Origin: Methanomicrobiales archaeon
GTDB taxonomy: Archaea > Halobacteriota > Methanomicrobia > Methanomicrobiales > Methanospirillaceae
Assembly (NCBI GenBank): GCA_025350045.1
Contig: JANXYM010000005.1
Location: 1-52,281 of the forward strand
DNA: 52,281 bases
Direction of reading: 5' to 3'
Shown in pieces: positions 15,962 to 25,272 of this stretch. The position numbers and the translations under genes are program-made. Position 1 is the first letter of the stretch. Every line of letters starts with the position of its first letter. A model generated the notes under the pieces. The model ran no database searches and was not told where the DNA came from. It saw only the letters and a list, made by a program, of their open reading frames with translations.

Positions 15962-17929
15962 TCACGGGTACGTCCCCAGGATGCCATTGATGCGTTTTAA
16001 ACAGGCTGCCTGGAACTGGCACATTGCTTCCGGCCCGCCGCAGAGGCCGCAGGCCTGCGAGCACCGCATAACGTCCACATCCGTCTCCACCTTCCAGTAT
16101 CCGGTAGAACCGCAGTTCCCGGAGTTCTTCGGGCAGAAATTCACACAGGCCGTCTTATCGAGCCCGTTATTTGTTGCATAGGCCTCGCAGCTGCTCTTGC
16201 CGGGGAAGATGTTGGGATCCGGCGTATTGTACCAGTAACTGGAATCACAGCAGTACTCGTCCGCAAGCCCGAAGACGGAGTGTCCGCTCTCGTGGACAAA
16301 GGTGCGGTAACTGATGGGTTCCGACGTGAACACCCGGCGGCTGCAGCCGCTTGAGGACCAGTCCCGGAAATCATTGGGGTGGATCACGCCGATGGAGTCG
16401 GCAAAGGTGGTGGCACTGTCAAACACCCCGCAGCCGCTCGCCGGGGGGTTGAAGACAAACCCTTCAGAGACCGAGGCTTCCTCAGTGTAAGTATAGAAAT
16501 TGAACTTTGCGATATTCAGCCGGAAGGGATCGGACTGCAGGTACGACTTCGAGATTACCTTCTGGACATCGGCAAGGAACTGAGCCCGGTTGCCATTGTA
16601 GGACTGGTTCGGAACAAAGATCACATCGATCTTGTTGGCCGGCGTTCCCTGGATCCGGAACGGCTGCACCTGTGCAGTACACCAGGTACAGGGTATGCAG
16701 GCAGGACATACCCCGCCGCAGTCTATACCGGTCTCATGGGGCCCCTGTATCCAGTCATTGCAGTCGCAGTCGTCACCTACTCCGTCATTGTCCGAATCGA
16801 TGTTTCCCGGGGCATCCTTATCCTGCTCCCAGCTCCGGGCCGGGTTCGCTGCCACCGAGGGGCACAGGTCGCAGGAGTTGCCTAATTTGTCACCATCGGA
16901 ATCGGCCTGGGCGAAATTGTCCCGGAACTCGCAGTTGTCGCAGTCGTCCCCGACCCCGTCACCATCGCGGTCCAGCTGGTCGGGGTTCTTCACGAGCGGG
17001 CAGTTGTCGCAGGCATCCCCGAACCCATCCGATTTGACCTCACATTTCGTACCGCCGCCCATGCTCACCGGCAGCACCGAGCAGACCGTAGTGACATCCG
17101 AATCCTTCTGGTCAGGGTTTAAGACCTTAGGACAGTTGTCGCAGGCATCCCCGACCCCATCACCGGGAGCCATGGTAACGCATGGCTGCGGGGTGACTCC
17201 CGGCCCGTCGCCTTCAAGCCCACAGATGGAGACCCCCGGGTCCGTATCTTTCTGGTCAGGATTGGAAACGGTCGGGCAGTTATCCTTGATATCGACAATC
17301 CCGTCATTGTCCGTATCCGCAAGAACCAGCGTCTTGTCAATCTGGGCCAGTCCGGGCCTGGTAGTCACCAGGGGAATCAGGGACGGGTTCACGGTTACCC
17401 GCTGCAGCAGCGTCGAAGTCGGCGTTGCCTTCGGCTGGTAACAGTTCTTTGTCACCGGTGCACCGGTCACCAACTGGGAATAGGCGCACGCAGATTCAGA
17501 ACACTGGGTAAAACCATCCGCTCCCCAGGTTGCTGTGGCCACGGACCGTTCGAGACACTGGCAGGGCGCCTGGCAGGCGACCGGGGCCGGTGTCGTCGGG
17601 GTCACCAGCGGGCGGAAGCAGTAGTACGGGATCACGGCCACGTTCGTGGCAGCCCGCCCGCAGGGTGTCTGGCTGCACTGCGTATATCCGTTTTGTCCCC
17701 ACTTCTCCTGCGCACTGCCAGTCGCCATGCATTCGCACGGGGCCGTGCAGCCGGTCGGTGCAGTAGTCGTTGTCACCAGTTGTGCATACCGGACCGCGAC
17801 CGGTTCTGTTGCTATCGATGCAGCACCCGCAGCACTGCATACGAATGCACACAATCCAAGGATCACGAGGATCCTGCAATATCGTTCCCCTGTCATACCT
17901 GTCCACCACCCGTGGCAGCCCCGGGCCAC
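15962..17929 (-). CDS. Secreted M64-like metalloprotease with Cys-rich modules and TSP3 calcium-binding repeats
   Basis: The 655-residue frame has a signal peptide from Met11 ([20 protein letters not shown]), so the true start is probably near 17899. Two Cys-rich modules follow ([20 protein letters not shown] and [20 protein letters not shown], each ending in a YTQCS or FTQCS block). Four to five type-3 thrombospondin repeats ([40 protein letters not shown]) would bind calcium. The C-terminal domain contains [17 protein letters not shown] near 545-560: HExxHxxxGxxDEY is the zinc site of peptidase family M64. Substrates are unknown. It is the first gene of a two-gene operon with the anchored protein at 15402. 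Confidence 0.85.
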   Translation of the reverse strand: MARGCHGWWTGMTGERYCRILVILGLCAFVCSAAGAASIATEPVAVRYAQLVTTTTAPTGCTAPCECMATGSAQEKWGQNGYTQCSQTPCGRAATNVAVIPYYCFRPLVTPTTPAPVACQAPCQCLERSVATATWGADGFTQCSESACAYSQLVTGAPVTKNCYQPKATPTSTLLQRVTVNPSLIPLVTTRPGLAQIDKTLVLADTDNDGIVDIKDNCPTVSNPDQKDTDPGVSICGLEGDGPGVTPQPCVTMAPGDGVGDACDNCPKVLNPDQKDSDVTTVCSVLPVSMGGGTKCEVKSDGFGDACDNCPLVKNPDQLDRDGDGVGDDCDNCEFRDNFAQADSDGDKLGNSCDLCPSVAANPARSWEQDKDAPGNIDSDNDGVGDDCDCNDWIQGPHETGIDCGGVCPACIPCTWCTAQVQPFRIQGTPANKIDVIFVPNQSYNGNRAQFLADVQKVISKSYLQSDPFRLNIAKFNFYTYTEEASVSEGFVFNPPASGCGVFDSATTFADSIGVIHPNDFRDWSSSGCSRRVFTSEPISYRTFVHESGHSVFGLADEYCCDSSYWYNTPDPNIFPGKSSCEAYATNNGLDKTACVNFCPKNSGNCGSTGYWKVETDVDVMRCSQACGLCGGPEAMCQFQAACLKRINGILGTYP

Positions 17930-18338
17930 TGCACGGGTTACCTGATGAAAGAATAGGATGAACGGGTATTATGCGTTTCGTTTTAACGCGAACCTTTTCC
18001 TGTAATCCCGCCCGTTCACCGTGACCGGATCGATCATTGCGTTGAACTGCAGGTCAAAAGGCACCGTATCCGGCCAGCCGGCCTTTTTAAAAAGGGTTAT
18101 TTCTCCGGTTCCTCTTCCTGTCGGGATTTCAGGTACAGGGCACCACCAGTACGATCCCCGGAAATAAAACGGGCAGGAGATACCCGTATCGTGTTACCCC
18201 GTGTTTTTGTATCATGGATGCCACCTTCTGACACCGGGCCGCAGGTTTTTTAAATACCAGTAACTGGATGGTGAATGGTCTAGGTCCTTTCCGGAACCGG
18301 AATTCCCAAAAATGACCCTGGTTTTTTCCCTAAAACAA
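17930..18338. other. Intergenic region with a 14-bp palindrome
   Basis: About 450 bases between the divergent protease and DUF4013 genes. CCTTTTTAAAAAGG at 18082-18095 is a perfect palindrome that could act as a bidirectional TATA element. A TTTTTTAAATACC lies at 18248. No gene is seen. Confidence 0.4.
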
Positions 18339-18365
18339 TTAATATAATTGAATTTTTTAATATAT
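18339..18365 (+). promoter_or_regulatory. AT-rich promoter of the DUF4013 gene
   Basis: Two TATA-like elements, ATTAATATAATTG and TTTTTTAATATAT, lie 20-45 bases before the ATG at 18383. Either would give a leader of at most about 12 bases, typical of a leaderless archaeal transcript. Confidence 0.45.
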
Positions 18366-18382
18366 CTCCCAGTGATTGCGTA

Positions 18383-19174
18383 ATGGATGCAGGTACGATT
18401 CTTTCAGAGGCAATTGCCTATACACAGGAAACCTTCTCAGGAAAATGGACCCGCTGGCTCATTTTTATTATCCTTGGTCTGCCCACGGCACTGTTTCCCT
18501 TTGTCTTTGATATGACTAAGATCATGGACAACAAAACAGCCCAGATCCACTGGGAAATGGTTGCATGGGACCAGGTCGCCATTGTTTGTATTGCCGCATT
18601 CCTCCTCTCGTTCTTCCTTGCAGGGTATGCGGTCAGGATTTACCGGGGAGCAAAACCAGCCCCCGATTTTGACACCTGGGGAAGTATGTTCATTGACGGG
18701 GTGAAGATGAGCATTGTCACCTTTATCTGGTTCCTGCCGTTGCTCATCGTGCTCCTGTGCGTACTGGGCATCTTCCTTGTGGGCCTGGCCTCGGGGAGCA
18801 CAGGATCGATCGGCCTGTTCATCGGGCTGTTGCTGCTGGCCATCCTCATTGAGATCATCGTGTGCATCGTCATCGTCCTCTTCTCTGCCATGGGGGTGAT
18901 CCGGTTCGCCCGTACAGGAAGTATCCGGGAAGGTCTCCGGTACTCGAAAATCTCGGAGCAGATCCGGAGGATCGGCTGGGGACCATACGTGATCGCGCTG
19001 GTCATTCTCTTTGTAGTCACCATCATCTTTGGCATCATCGGCATGATCCTCGCCCTGATTCCCTACATCGGCTGGATCGGCAAGCTCATCATCACCCCGC
19101 TGTTCATGGTGTTTGCCGCCCGGTACTACACCCTTGTCTATGAGCAGGGTGAAGAGCAGCCGGTATCCGGCTGA
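18383..19174 (+). CDS. DUF4013 membrane protein
   Basis: The protein has 263 residues. The DUF4013 core is FFLAGYAVRIYRGAKPAPDF near 76-95 followed by DTWGSMFIDGVKMSIVTFIW. There are six or so hydrophobic segments (near 24-42, 65-85, 110-135, 142-172, 208-230, 233-250), separated by short loops and one basic cytoplasmic helix (RFARTGSIREGLRYSK). Family knowledge: archaeal and bacterial integral membrane proteins of unknown function. It stands alone or is followed 52 bases later by a histidine kinase on the same strand, with which it may be co-transcribed. Confidence 0.8.
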   Translation: MDAGTILSEAIAYTQETFSGKWTRWLIFIILGLPTALFPFVFDMTKIMDNKTAQIHWEMVAWDQVAIVCIAAFLLSFFLAGYAVRIYRGAKPAPDFDTWGSMFIDGVKMSIVTFIWFLPLLIVLLCVLGIFLVGLASGSTGSIGLFIGLLLLAILIEIIVCIVIVLFSAMGVIRFARTGSIREGLRYSKISEQIRRIGWGPYVIALVILFVVTIIFGIIGMILALIPYIGWIGKLIITPLFMVFAARYYTLVYEQGEEQPVSG

Positions 19175-19226
19175 ACATTTCTGTTTTTATTCGCCGGACG
19201 GGGAGTGTTTTTCTTATCCCGGGACA

Positions 19227-20339
19227 ATGGTGATACTGATGATCCCGGTCCTGTACGTGGATGATGGCACGCATGCCGGCAATGATCCCTTCAACCCGGC
19301 CCGTGCGGAAAACCTGCCGGATTATATTGTCGTATATGGTGCAGATGCAAAGATCCTCTACGTTAACCCTTCGGCGGCAAAAGCACTGGGATATGAAGCA
19401 GGAAAGATGGTCGGAACCTCCATACTTTTCTACGTTGCTGAAGAATCCCAAAAGAGCATGACTGCCGGCATGGCAACACACCGGAAAACAGGTGAAATGC
19501 CCCTCTACGAGATTACCCTTATCGCAAACGACGGGCACAATCTATCGGTGATTGTGAAGGGCAAACCAATCCAGTTCCACCACCATCCTGCCACCCTCCT
19601 CTTCCTCATTGATATAACCCGGAGAAAGGCACTCGAAGACCAGCTCACCGCCCGGGCGGCAGAGCTCTTGCAGATCTCAACAGCATTCCAGCAGACAAAC
19701 AAAAAACTCAACCTCCTCTCCACCATCACCCGGCACGACATCACCAACCAGCTGACGGTGCTGGAAGGATACCTGAGTATGGTCGAAATGGGGCAGTCCG
19801 ATCCTGTGCTTGCGGATTATTGCCAGAAAGCCATCAACGCTGCGGAGCGGATCTCTGCCATGATCCGGTTCACCCGGGAATACGAAGAGATCGGGATAAC
19901 CATCCCGGTTTGGCAGGAATGCCGCACAGTTGTCGATACTGCGGCAAAGGAAGCCCCGCTCGGACGGGTCAGGGTAAAAAACGATCTTCCCGCGGTCATG
20001 GAAGTGTTTGCAGACCCGCTGATGGTCAAGGTCTTTTACAACCTGATGGACAATGCGGTCCGATACGGGGGGAAGATCTCGACTATCCGGTTCTCCGGAG
20101 GAGAGGGTGACGGGGACTCGATCATCATCTGCGAGGATGATGGTGTCGGTGTGCCGGCCGAAGAGAAGGAGCGGATCTTTGACCGGGGGTTTGGGAAGAA
20201 CACCGGGCTGGGTTTAGCCCTTTCCCGGGAGATTCTTGCTATCACCGGCATCTCGATCCGGGAAACCGGTGAGCCCGGGAAGGGGGCACGGTTCGAGATC
20301 ACGGTACCGAAGGGCATGGCCCGGATAAACAAAGAGTAG
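19227..20339 (+). CDS. PAS-domain histidine kinase with a vestigial receiver start
   Basis: I take the ATG at 19227 as start (370 residues), because the 38 codons before it overlap the DUF4013 gene and do not look like this family. The N-terminus reads MIPVLYVDDGTHAGN, like the first strand of a response-regulator receiver, but the rest of that domain is missing. A PAS domain follows (YIVVYGADAKILYVNPSAAK at about 35-54). The H-box is TITRHDITNQLTVLEGYLSM with the His near residue 169, then N-box FYNLMDNAVRYGGK, G1 ICEDDGVGVPAEEKERIF and G2 GFGKNTGLGLALSREIL. It is soluble. No partner response regulator is adjacent. Confidence 0.82.
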   Translation: MVILMIPVLYVDDGTHAGNDPFNPARAENLPDYIVVYGADAKILYVNPSAAKALGYEAGKMVGTSILFYVAEESQKSMTAGMATHRKTGEMPLYEITLIANDGHNLSVIVKGKPIQFHHHPATLLFLIDITRRKALEDQLTARAAELLQISTAFQQTNKKLNLLSTITRHDITNQLTVLEGYLSMVEMGQSDPVLADYCQKAINAAERISAMIRFTREYEEIGITIPVWQECRTVVDTAAKEAPLGRVRVKNDLPAVMEVFADPLMVKVFYNLMDNAVRYGGKISTIRFSGGEGDGDSIIICEDDGVGVPAEEKERIFDRGFGKNTGLGLALSREILAITGISIRETGEPGKGARFEITVPKGMARINKE

Positions 20340-20451
20340 CAGCACAGATCACCGGAAAAAATGGATTTCCCGTGCTTTTTTTATTCGCAAAGGTAACCCG
20401 GCGGGTTTGATTACCTTTCCTTGCCAAATCCTTAATCAGAAGTGTTCTTTC

Positions 20452-21129
20452 ATGGAGCAGATCAAGCGAGCCTTCGATGCCACCGCCTCCCGGTATGATG
20501 CCCAGCGGAAATGGATCATCCCGGAGATGGACGACTATTACAGCGCAGCAGTCTGGGCTGCAGAGTGCAAAAACCCGTATCCAGCCATCCTCGATATAGG
20601 AGCAGGCACCGGCCTCCTCTCGGCCCTGATGATCCAGAAATTCCCCGACGCTCTGCTCACGCTCGTGGATCTCTCGGAATCCATGCTCGGCATAGCACAG
20701 GAGCGGTTTGCTGATCGCCCGGACATTACGTATATTGCCGGCGATTACAGCAGCTTGGACTTTGCCGGCCGCTATGACCTTATCTGTTCTGCCCTTTCCA
20801 TACACCATCTCGAACATCGGGACAAGCACCGGCTCTACCGGAAGATCTTTGCGTCGTTAAAACCCGGCGGCATGTTCGTAAACGCCGACCAGGTACTGGG
20901 CGAGACGCAGGCTGTCAACCAGCGCTACATGACCTACTGGGACGATTTTTTAGTTCCCTGTCCGCTCTCACCGGAAGATAAGAAACAGATGCTGTACCGG
21001 CGGGACACTTTTGATAAGAACGAGAAACTCTCGGTGCAACTGGCGTGGATGGCGGACTGCGGGTTTATCGAAATTGATCTGGTATACAAGAACCGGCTGT
21101 TTGTCGTGTTTACGGGAAGAAAGGAGTAG
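20452..21129 (+). CDS. Class I SAM-dependent methyltransferase
   Basis: The ATG at 20452 gives 225 residues; an earlier in-frame start at 20407 would only add a leader-like segment. Motif I AILDIGAGTGLLSALMIQKF near 46-65, the acidic end of strand 2 (TLVDLSESMLGIAQERF), DITYIAGDYSSLDF and motif IV LICSALSIHHLEHRDKHRLY are typical of the Rossmann-fold SAM enzymes of the UbiE/YcgJ style. The substrate cannot be told. It follows the kinase in the same direction by 112 bases. Its stop is TAG, showing that TAG ends ordinary genes in this genome. Confidence 0.82.
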   Translation: MEQIKRAFDATASRYDAQRKWIIPEMDDYYSAAVWAAECKNPYPAILDIGAGTGLLSALMIQKFPDALLTLVDLSESMLGIAQERFADRPDITYIAGDYSSLDFAGRYDLICSALSIHHLEHRDKHRLYRKIFASLKPGGMFVNADQVLGETQAVNQRYMTYWDDFLVPCPLSPEDKKQMLYRRDTFDKNEKLSVQLAWMADCGFIEIDLVYKNRLFVVFTGRKE

Positions 21130-21275
21130 GGGGGTGAGGGGGCGAACCGGTTGTTCACGCTCCATAACCCGATTGCTTTTTGACTATTGACCTTTGACTC
21201 GTTAAATCCCGGCGGCATGGGGGTAAACGCAGAACAAGTCCGGACGAGACTCTGGCAAGCCGGTCCTGTTCTCCT

Positions 21276-21839
21276 GTGAAAAACAATAAATCCCCGGATG
21301 AGGATATATATTATGATGAATTCCGGAGAATCCCCGTGACCATGCTGGTTAATGTGATGCTGGGATTGATCCAGTTGCTCCTTGCCATAGTGCTGGCAGT
21401 CGTTGCTCTCTATACGGGTTTTTTTACCTTCAACAGGATAGTAAAAGATATCGATGCCCCGGCTGAACTGGCACGCGGAAACAATGCAATAGGACTTTTT
21501 GTTGCTTCCATTTTTATCGGCATCTCGGTCACGGTTGTTTCCTGCATCCAGGGGGTACTGGTAGGATTAAGCAGGATATTTGCCGACGGGTTCCTGAACG
21601 TGAACGATACCCTGGATGTGGTCTCGTCCTGTGCGGAACTCATCTTCGGAATCCTGCTTGCCGTGGGATCGATCTACCTTGCTATCTACGTTTTTTCACG
21701 GCTCAACAACCAGACCGATATGATCAGGGCAATCAAAAACGGGAATGTCGCTATTGCCTGTATGGCCGGCGGGATGATTATTGCAGTATCGGTGATCATT
21801 CATATCGGGGTTCTCGGGATTGTAACTGCCCTGTTCTGA
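21276..21839 (+). CDS. DUF350 membrane protein
   Basis: The protein has 187 residues. Two copies of the DUF350 unit are visible: ELARGNNAIGLFVASIFIGI then SVTVVSCIQGV, and AIKNGNVAIACMAGGMIIAV then SVIIHIGVLGIV, each with the GNxA motif. Four hydrophobic segments result, preceded by a short acidic N-terminus. DUF350 proteins are small integral membrane proteins of unknown function in bacteria and archaea. The gene is on its own; the CDF transporter follows after 80 bases in the same direction and may share a transcript. Confidence 0.75.
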   Translation: MKNNKSPDEDIYYDEFRRIPVTMLVNVMLGLIQLLLAIVLAVVALYTGFFTFNRIVKDIDAPAELARGNNAIGLFVASIFIGISVTVVSCIQGVLVGLSRIFADGFLNVNDTLDVVSSCAELIFGILLAVGSIYLAIYVFSRLNNQTDMIRAIKNGNVAIACMAGGMIIAVSVIIHIGVLGIVTALF

Positions 21840-21918
21840 AATAATCCCGCTTCGCCCTTTTTTCTCTGTTTTTTGCATCACCTTATTAGGGTGCCCGCTG
21901 CTTCTTAGTAAGGAAGAT

Positions 21919-22899
21919 ATGAGTACACCGCCTCTTGACAAACAATCACTCGACCGGCTGAAAGAGAAGACCGCACGACTCTCGGTCATCTCCAATACCG
22001 GGCTTGTCCTGATGAAATTCGCCGTCGGTTTTACCATCGGGTCGGTCAGTATCATCTCCGAAGCGATACACTCTTCTATGGACCTGATCGCAGCCATCAT
22101 CGCATTCTTTTCGGTCAGGAAATCCGCTGAACCCCCGGATGCTGCACATTCGTTCGGTCACGGGAAGTTCGAGGATATTTCCGGTCTTGTCGAAGCCCTG
22201 CTCATCTTTGTGGCAGCAATCCTGATCATCAAAGAGGCAGTCACCAAGCTGATGGGGGAACCTGCCGAGCACTTCACCCCGGACCTGCTCTTCCTCGGTA
22301 TCGCGGTGATGGGTATATCTGCCCTCGTGAACTGGTATGTCTCGAACCGGCTCATGAAGGTGGCAAAGGAGTCGGAGTCCATTGCACTCGAGAGCGATGC
22401 CTGGCACCTGCGGACCGATGTATATACCTCTGTCGGGGTTATGTCCGGACTCGTCTTAATCAGGCTGACCGGCATTGCGATATTCGACCCGCTCTTTGCG
22501 CTCGGTGTTGCCGTTGTGATCATGAAAGCTGCGTATGATCTGACAAAACGGTCGTTTGCCGACCTGATAGATCACAGTCTTCCGGACAAGGATAACCGGC
22601 GCATCGAGGAGATCCTCTGCGAACATGCCAGCATTTATGCAGGATTCCATGACCTCAGGACCCGCAGGTCAGGCCCGGAGGTATTCATCGAATTCCATCT
22701 CGTGATGCCGGGAGAACTTACAGTGATCGAGTCCCATGATCTGGCGGATCACCTGGAATCGGATCTCAAACTAGAATATCCACGGTCCAACATGACAATC
22801 CATATTGAACCGTGCAATAAAGGATGTAAACGGTGCGGATCGTTCTGCACCTATTATGAGAAAAACAAAGGATCCGGTTCGAAAGGTCCGGAACAATAA
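21919..22899 (+). CDS. Cation diffusion facilitator (CDF) metal transporter
   Basis: The protein has 326 residues, the usual CDF length. Metal-site residues of transmembrane helix 2 are H51 and D55 in SEAIHSSMDLIAAIIAFF, with HSFGHGKFEDISGLVEALLI marking the following signature and ESDAWHLRTDVYTSVGV in helix 5 giving the second HxxxD. The C-terminal cytoplasmic domain (about 210-300) is the CDF dimerisation fold. A cysteine-rich tail, PCNKGCKRCGSFC, is unusual and may bind metal. Family role: proton-coupled efflux of Zn, Mn, Fe or Co; the metal here is not decidable. It could relieve metal stress. Confidence 0.86.
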   Translation: MSTPPLDKQSLDRLKEKTARLSVISNTGLVLMKFAVGFTIGSVSIISEAIHSSMDLIAAIIAFFSVRKSAEPPDAAHSFGHGKFEDISGLVEALLIFVAAILIIKEAVTKLMGEPAEHFTPDLLFLGIAVMGISALVNWYVSNRLMKVAKESESIALESDAWHLRTDVYTSVGVMSGLVLIRLTGIAIFDPLFALGVAVVIMKAAYDLTKRSFADLIDHSLPDKDNRRIEEILCEHASIYAGFHDLRTRRSGPEVFIEFHLVMPGELTVIESHDLADHLESDLKLEYPRSNMTIHIEPCNKGCKRCGSFCTYYEKNKGSGSKGPEQ

Positions 22900-22935
22900 A
22901 AAACATTTAAAAAAAATATCGTCTTTTTCGGGATA

Positions 22936-23754
22936 TCAGGTCCCTGACTGCAGTTTAGCCATCTCGGCATCCTGCTCTTCGAAGTATGTCTCAAGATAGG
23001 TGAGCGTCTCGAGATCAACATCGGCATAGGTATGCGATCCGATCTCAAACGGGTTGTCCATGTCCCGGATAAGGAGCAGAAGTCCGATCAGCATGCTGGA
23101 GATCACCGCAAAAATGATCGTCCCTTCAAGAAGGGGATCGATCTTGACAAAGAGCAGGAGGAGAATCACGCTGGCTGTGGCAATCTCGGCAAGAGCATAG
23201 GCAGCAGGGATAAAATCAGTCCTGATGATCACTTCAATCCTGTTGGTCATCTTGTCGATCAGACCAAGTTCATTTCTCAGTTTTGCGATCAACGGGGGAG
23301 CGACATTGAGATAGGAAAGGGTCCGGATATCATTATTTATTTTGTTCATTTCGCGATTGATATCGGGAAGGTTGAAGGTATTCTCTCTAAAGGCCGTGTT
23401 GATGGCGCGAAGCAGATCCCGGACATGCGATCGCAGCACCCGTGCCGGAGCCTCGTCCGCAAGGGGGAGCACCCGGCTGTCATTGTAGAGGGCTTTGAGG
23501 GAAGCGGCCAGATCGCCACCGGTCTTCTCGCTCTCCTTGAAGTCAGTGAAGGTACCGGTGAATATAATAGCTATGGTAAATATTGCACCCGTGATGAAGG
23601 CACCTACCACCGGGTTGATAGGGATGGTATCGAATCCGAAGATGTCGATCAGCGTCCTTGGCACAAGGAGGATGAGCATCATGATCACTGCCTTGCCCAT
23701 GATACCCCACTTCTTTTTGAAATCCATATCCATACCCCAAGAGTTCGCGTTCAT
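22936..23754 (-). CDS. Integral membrane protein, DUF4239/bestrophin-like
   Basis: The protein has 272 residues. Four hydrophobic segments: two N-terminal (AVIMMLILLVPRTLIDIFGF, VVGAFITGAIFTIAIIFTGT) and two C-terminal (YALAEIATASVILLLLFV, GTIIFAVISSMLIGLLLLIR), with a helical cytoplasmic section between. The ending RDMDNPFEIG matches the DxPF signature of DUF4239/bestrophin-like proteins, a group related to anion channels. The N-terminus starts MNANSWGMDMDFKKK; Met8 or Met10 is an alternative. It is convergent with the CDF gene and 96 bases from phoU; no shared transcript is obvious. Confidence 0.55.
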   Translation of the reverse strand: MNANSWGMDMDFKKKWGIMGKAVIMMLILLVPRTLIDIFGFDTIPINPVVGAFITGAIFTIAIIFTGTFTDFKESEKTGGDLAASLKALYNDSRVLPLADEAPARVLRSHVRDLLRAINTAFRENTFNLPDINREMNKINNDIRTLSYLNVAPPLIAKLRNELGLIDKMTNRIEVIIRTDFIPAAYALAEIATASVILLLLFVKIDPLLEGTIIFAVISSMLIGLLLLIRDMDNPFEIGSHTYADVDLETLTYLETYFEEQDAEMAKLQSGT

Positions 23755-23849
23755 GTATTTTAGTGCAATCGGTTCAGATTCTGTTAAGGCCTGACGGGGG
23801 GCATAAGGGGAAAAAGGATAGTACCTGTTCCTCTGTATCGCCCCGGAAC

Positions 23850-24500
23850 TCAGTGAATCTCCACCCGCTCACCGGTTTCCATGTACTGGACATTTTCTGC
23901 AATCTTGCAGGCATGGTCAGCGCACCGTTCGAGATACCGGGCCACCATGATGTAGTGCGTGCAGCGGGAGATGTTTTTTGGATCTTCCATCATGTAGGTG
24001 ATCCCTTCGCGGAAGATCGAGTGCCGGAGTGCATCGATCGTATCATCTCTTGATGAAAAATCGTCAATAAGATGGAGATTGTCAGATTCATACGCAGAGA
24101 CTGCATCATCTACCATGTCAATCACGAGATCGGCCATGTGCGGGATGCTCATCAGGTTTGCGATATGCTGCTTATCCGAGATCTCCTTGACAATATTTGC
24201 AATCACCTTGCCATACCGTCCGATACGCAGCGAGGCGGTGATCACTTTGAGCGTGCAGGCAATGACCCGCATGTCTTTTGCCATTGGCTGGTTGAGGGCA
24301 ATCAGGTGGTAACACTGGTCCTCAAGTTTCACTTCCATTTCGTGGATCTTATCTTTTCGTGCAACAACTAATTCGGCCAGTTCTTTATCCTGACGGATCA
24401 GGGCATCAACCGAATCCCGGAGCATCGCACGCCCGTGCAGTGCCATCGCCACGGTATCCTTTTTTAAGATTTTTAAATCCGTGTGAAATTTTTCTGCCAT
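23850..24500 (-). CDS. phoU: PhoU phosphate-transport regulator
   Basis: The protein has 216 residues with the two three-helix PhoU repeats. The signature KDMRVIACTLKVITASLRIG followed by RYGKVIANIVKEI occurs in the first repeat, and a matching REGITYMMEDPKNISRCTHY then IMVARYLERCADHACKIAEN in the second, with the acidic metal-binding residues (E/D clusters) retained. PhoU binds the Pst transporter and lowers signalling or uptake when phosphate is plentiful. The gene is the last of the pst operon, nine bases after pstB, so it is co-regulated with the transporter. Confidence 0.88.
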   Translation of the reverse strand: MAEKFHTDLKILKKDTVAMALHGRAMLRDSVDALIRQDKELAELVVARKDKIHEMEVKLEDQCYHLIALNQPMAKDMRVIACTLKVITASLRIGRYGKVIANIVKEISDKQHIANLMSIPHMADLVIDMVDDAVSAYESDNLHLIDDFSSRDDTIDALRHSIFREGITYMMEDPKNISRCTHYIMVARYLERCADHACKIAENVQYMETGERVEIH

Positions 24501-24509
24501 ATCCCGCTC

Positions 24510-25271
24510 CTACCCGAACCTGCCGGTGATATAATTCTCGGTGAGTTCTTCTTTCGGGTGCTCGAAGATCTGCCCCGTCTTTCCACATTCGATCAGTTTG
24601 CCGAGATACATGAATCCTGTATAATCGCTCACCCGGGCTGCCTGCTGCATGTTGTGGGTGACGATGATGACCGTGTAATCTTCCTTGAGCCGCTCGATGA
24701 GGTTCTCGATCTTTGCGGTTGCAATCGGATCGAGCGCCGAACAGGGCTCATCCATCAGGATCACTTCGGGTTCCACGGCGAGCGTACGGGCAATACAGAG
24801 CCGCTGCTGCTGGCCGCCGGAAAGCCCGAGTGCCGAATCGTTCAGCCGCTCTTTCACCTCATCCCAGATTGCTGCATGGCGGAGACTCTGTTCGACAATC
24901 TTGTCGAGTTCGGCTTTGTCCCGGACACCATGCACCCGGGGGCCGTACGCCACGTTCTCGTAGATGGATTTCGGGAACGGGTTGGGTTTCTGGAAGACCA
25001 TACCGATCTTTTTCCTCAGGGTGACCACATCGGTTCCCGGCCCCTGGATATCCTCACTGTCAAGCGTGATCTCTCCGGTGATCTTTACATGATCAATGAG
25101 ATCGTTCAACCGGTTGAAGCAGCGCAGCAGGGTGGATTTCCCGCAGCCGGAAGGACCGATAAGCGCAGTCACCTTCTTCTTGGGAATCCTCATCGAGACC
25201 GACTCAAGCGCATGCTTCTCATGATACCAGAGGTTGAGATTTTTGGTGGAAATGATACAGTTTTCAGACAT
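24510..25271 (-). CDS. pstB: PstB phosphate ABC transporter ATP-binding protein
   Basis: The protein has 253 residues. Walker A is [20 protein letters not shown] near 38-57, in which the FNR after the P-loop is typical of PstB. The ABC signature is [20 protein letters not shown] and Walker [13 protein letters not shown], followed by the switch histidine in [20 protein letters not shown]. It hydrolyses ATP to drive phosphate import through the fused PstCA protein. Its ATG is one base after the permease stop, so the genes are translationally linked. Confidence 0.93.
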   Translation of the reverse strand: MSENCIISTKNLNLWYHEKHALESVSMRIPKKKVTALIGPSGCGKSTLLRCFNRLNDLIDHVKITGEITLDSEDIQGPGTDVVTLRKKIGMVFQKPNPFPKSIYENVAYGPRVHGVRDKAELDKIVEQSLRHAAIWDEVKERLNDSALGLSGGQQQRLCIARTLAVEPEVILMDEPCSALDPIATAKIENLIERLKEDYTVIIVTHNMQQAARVSDYTGFMYLGKLIECGKTGQIFEHPKEELTENYITGRFG

Positions 25272-25272
25272 A

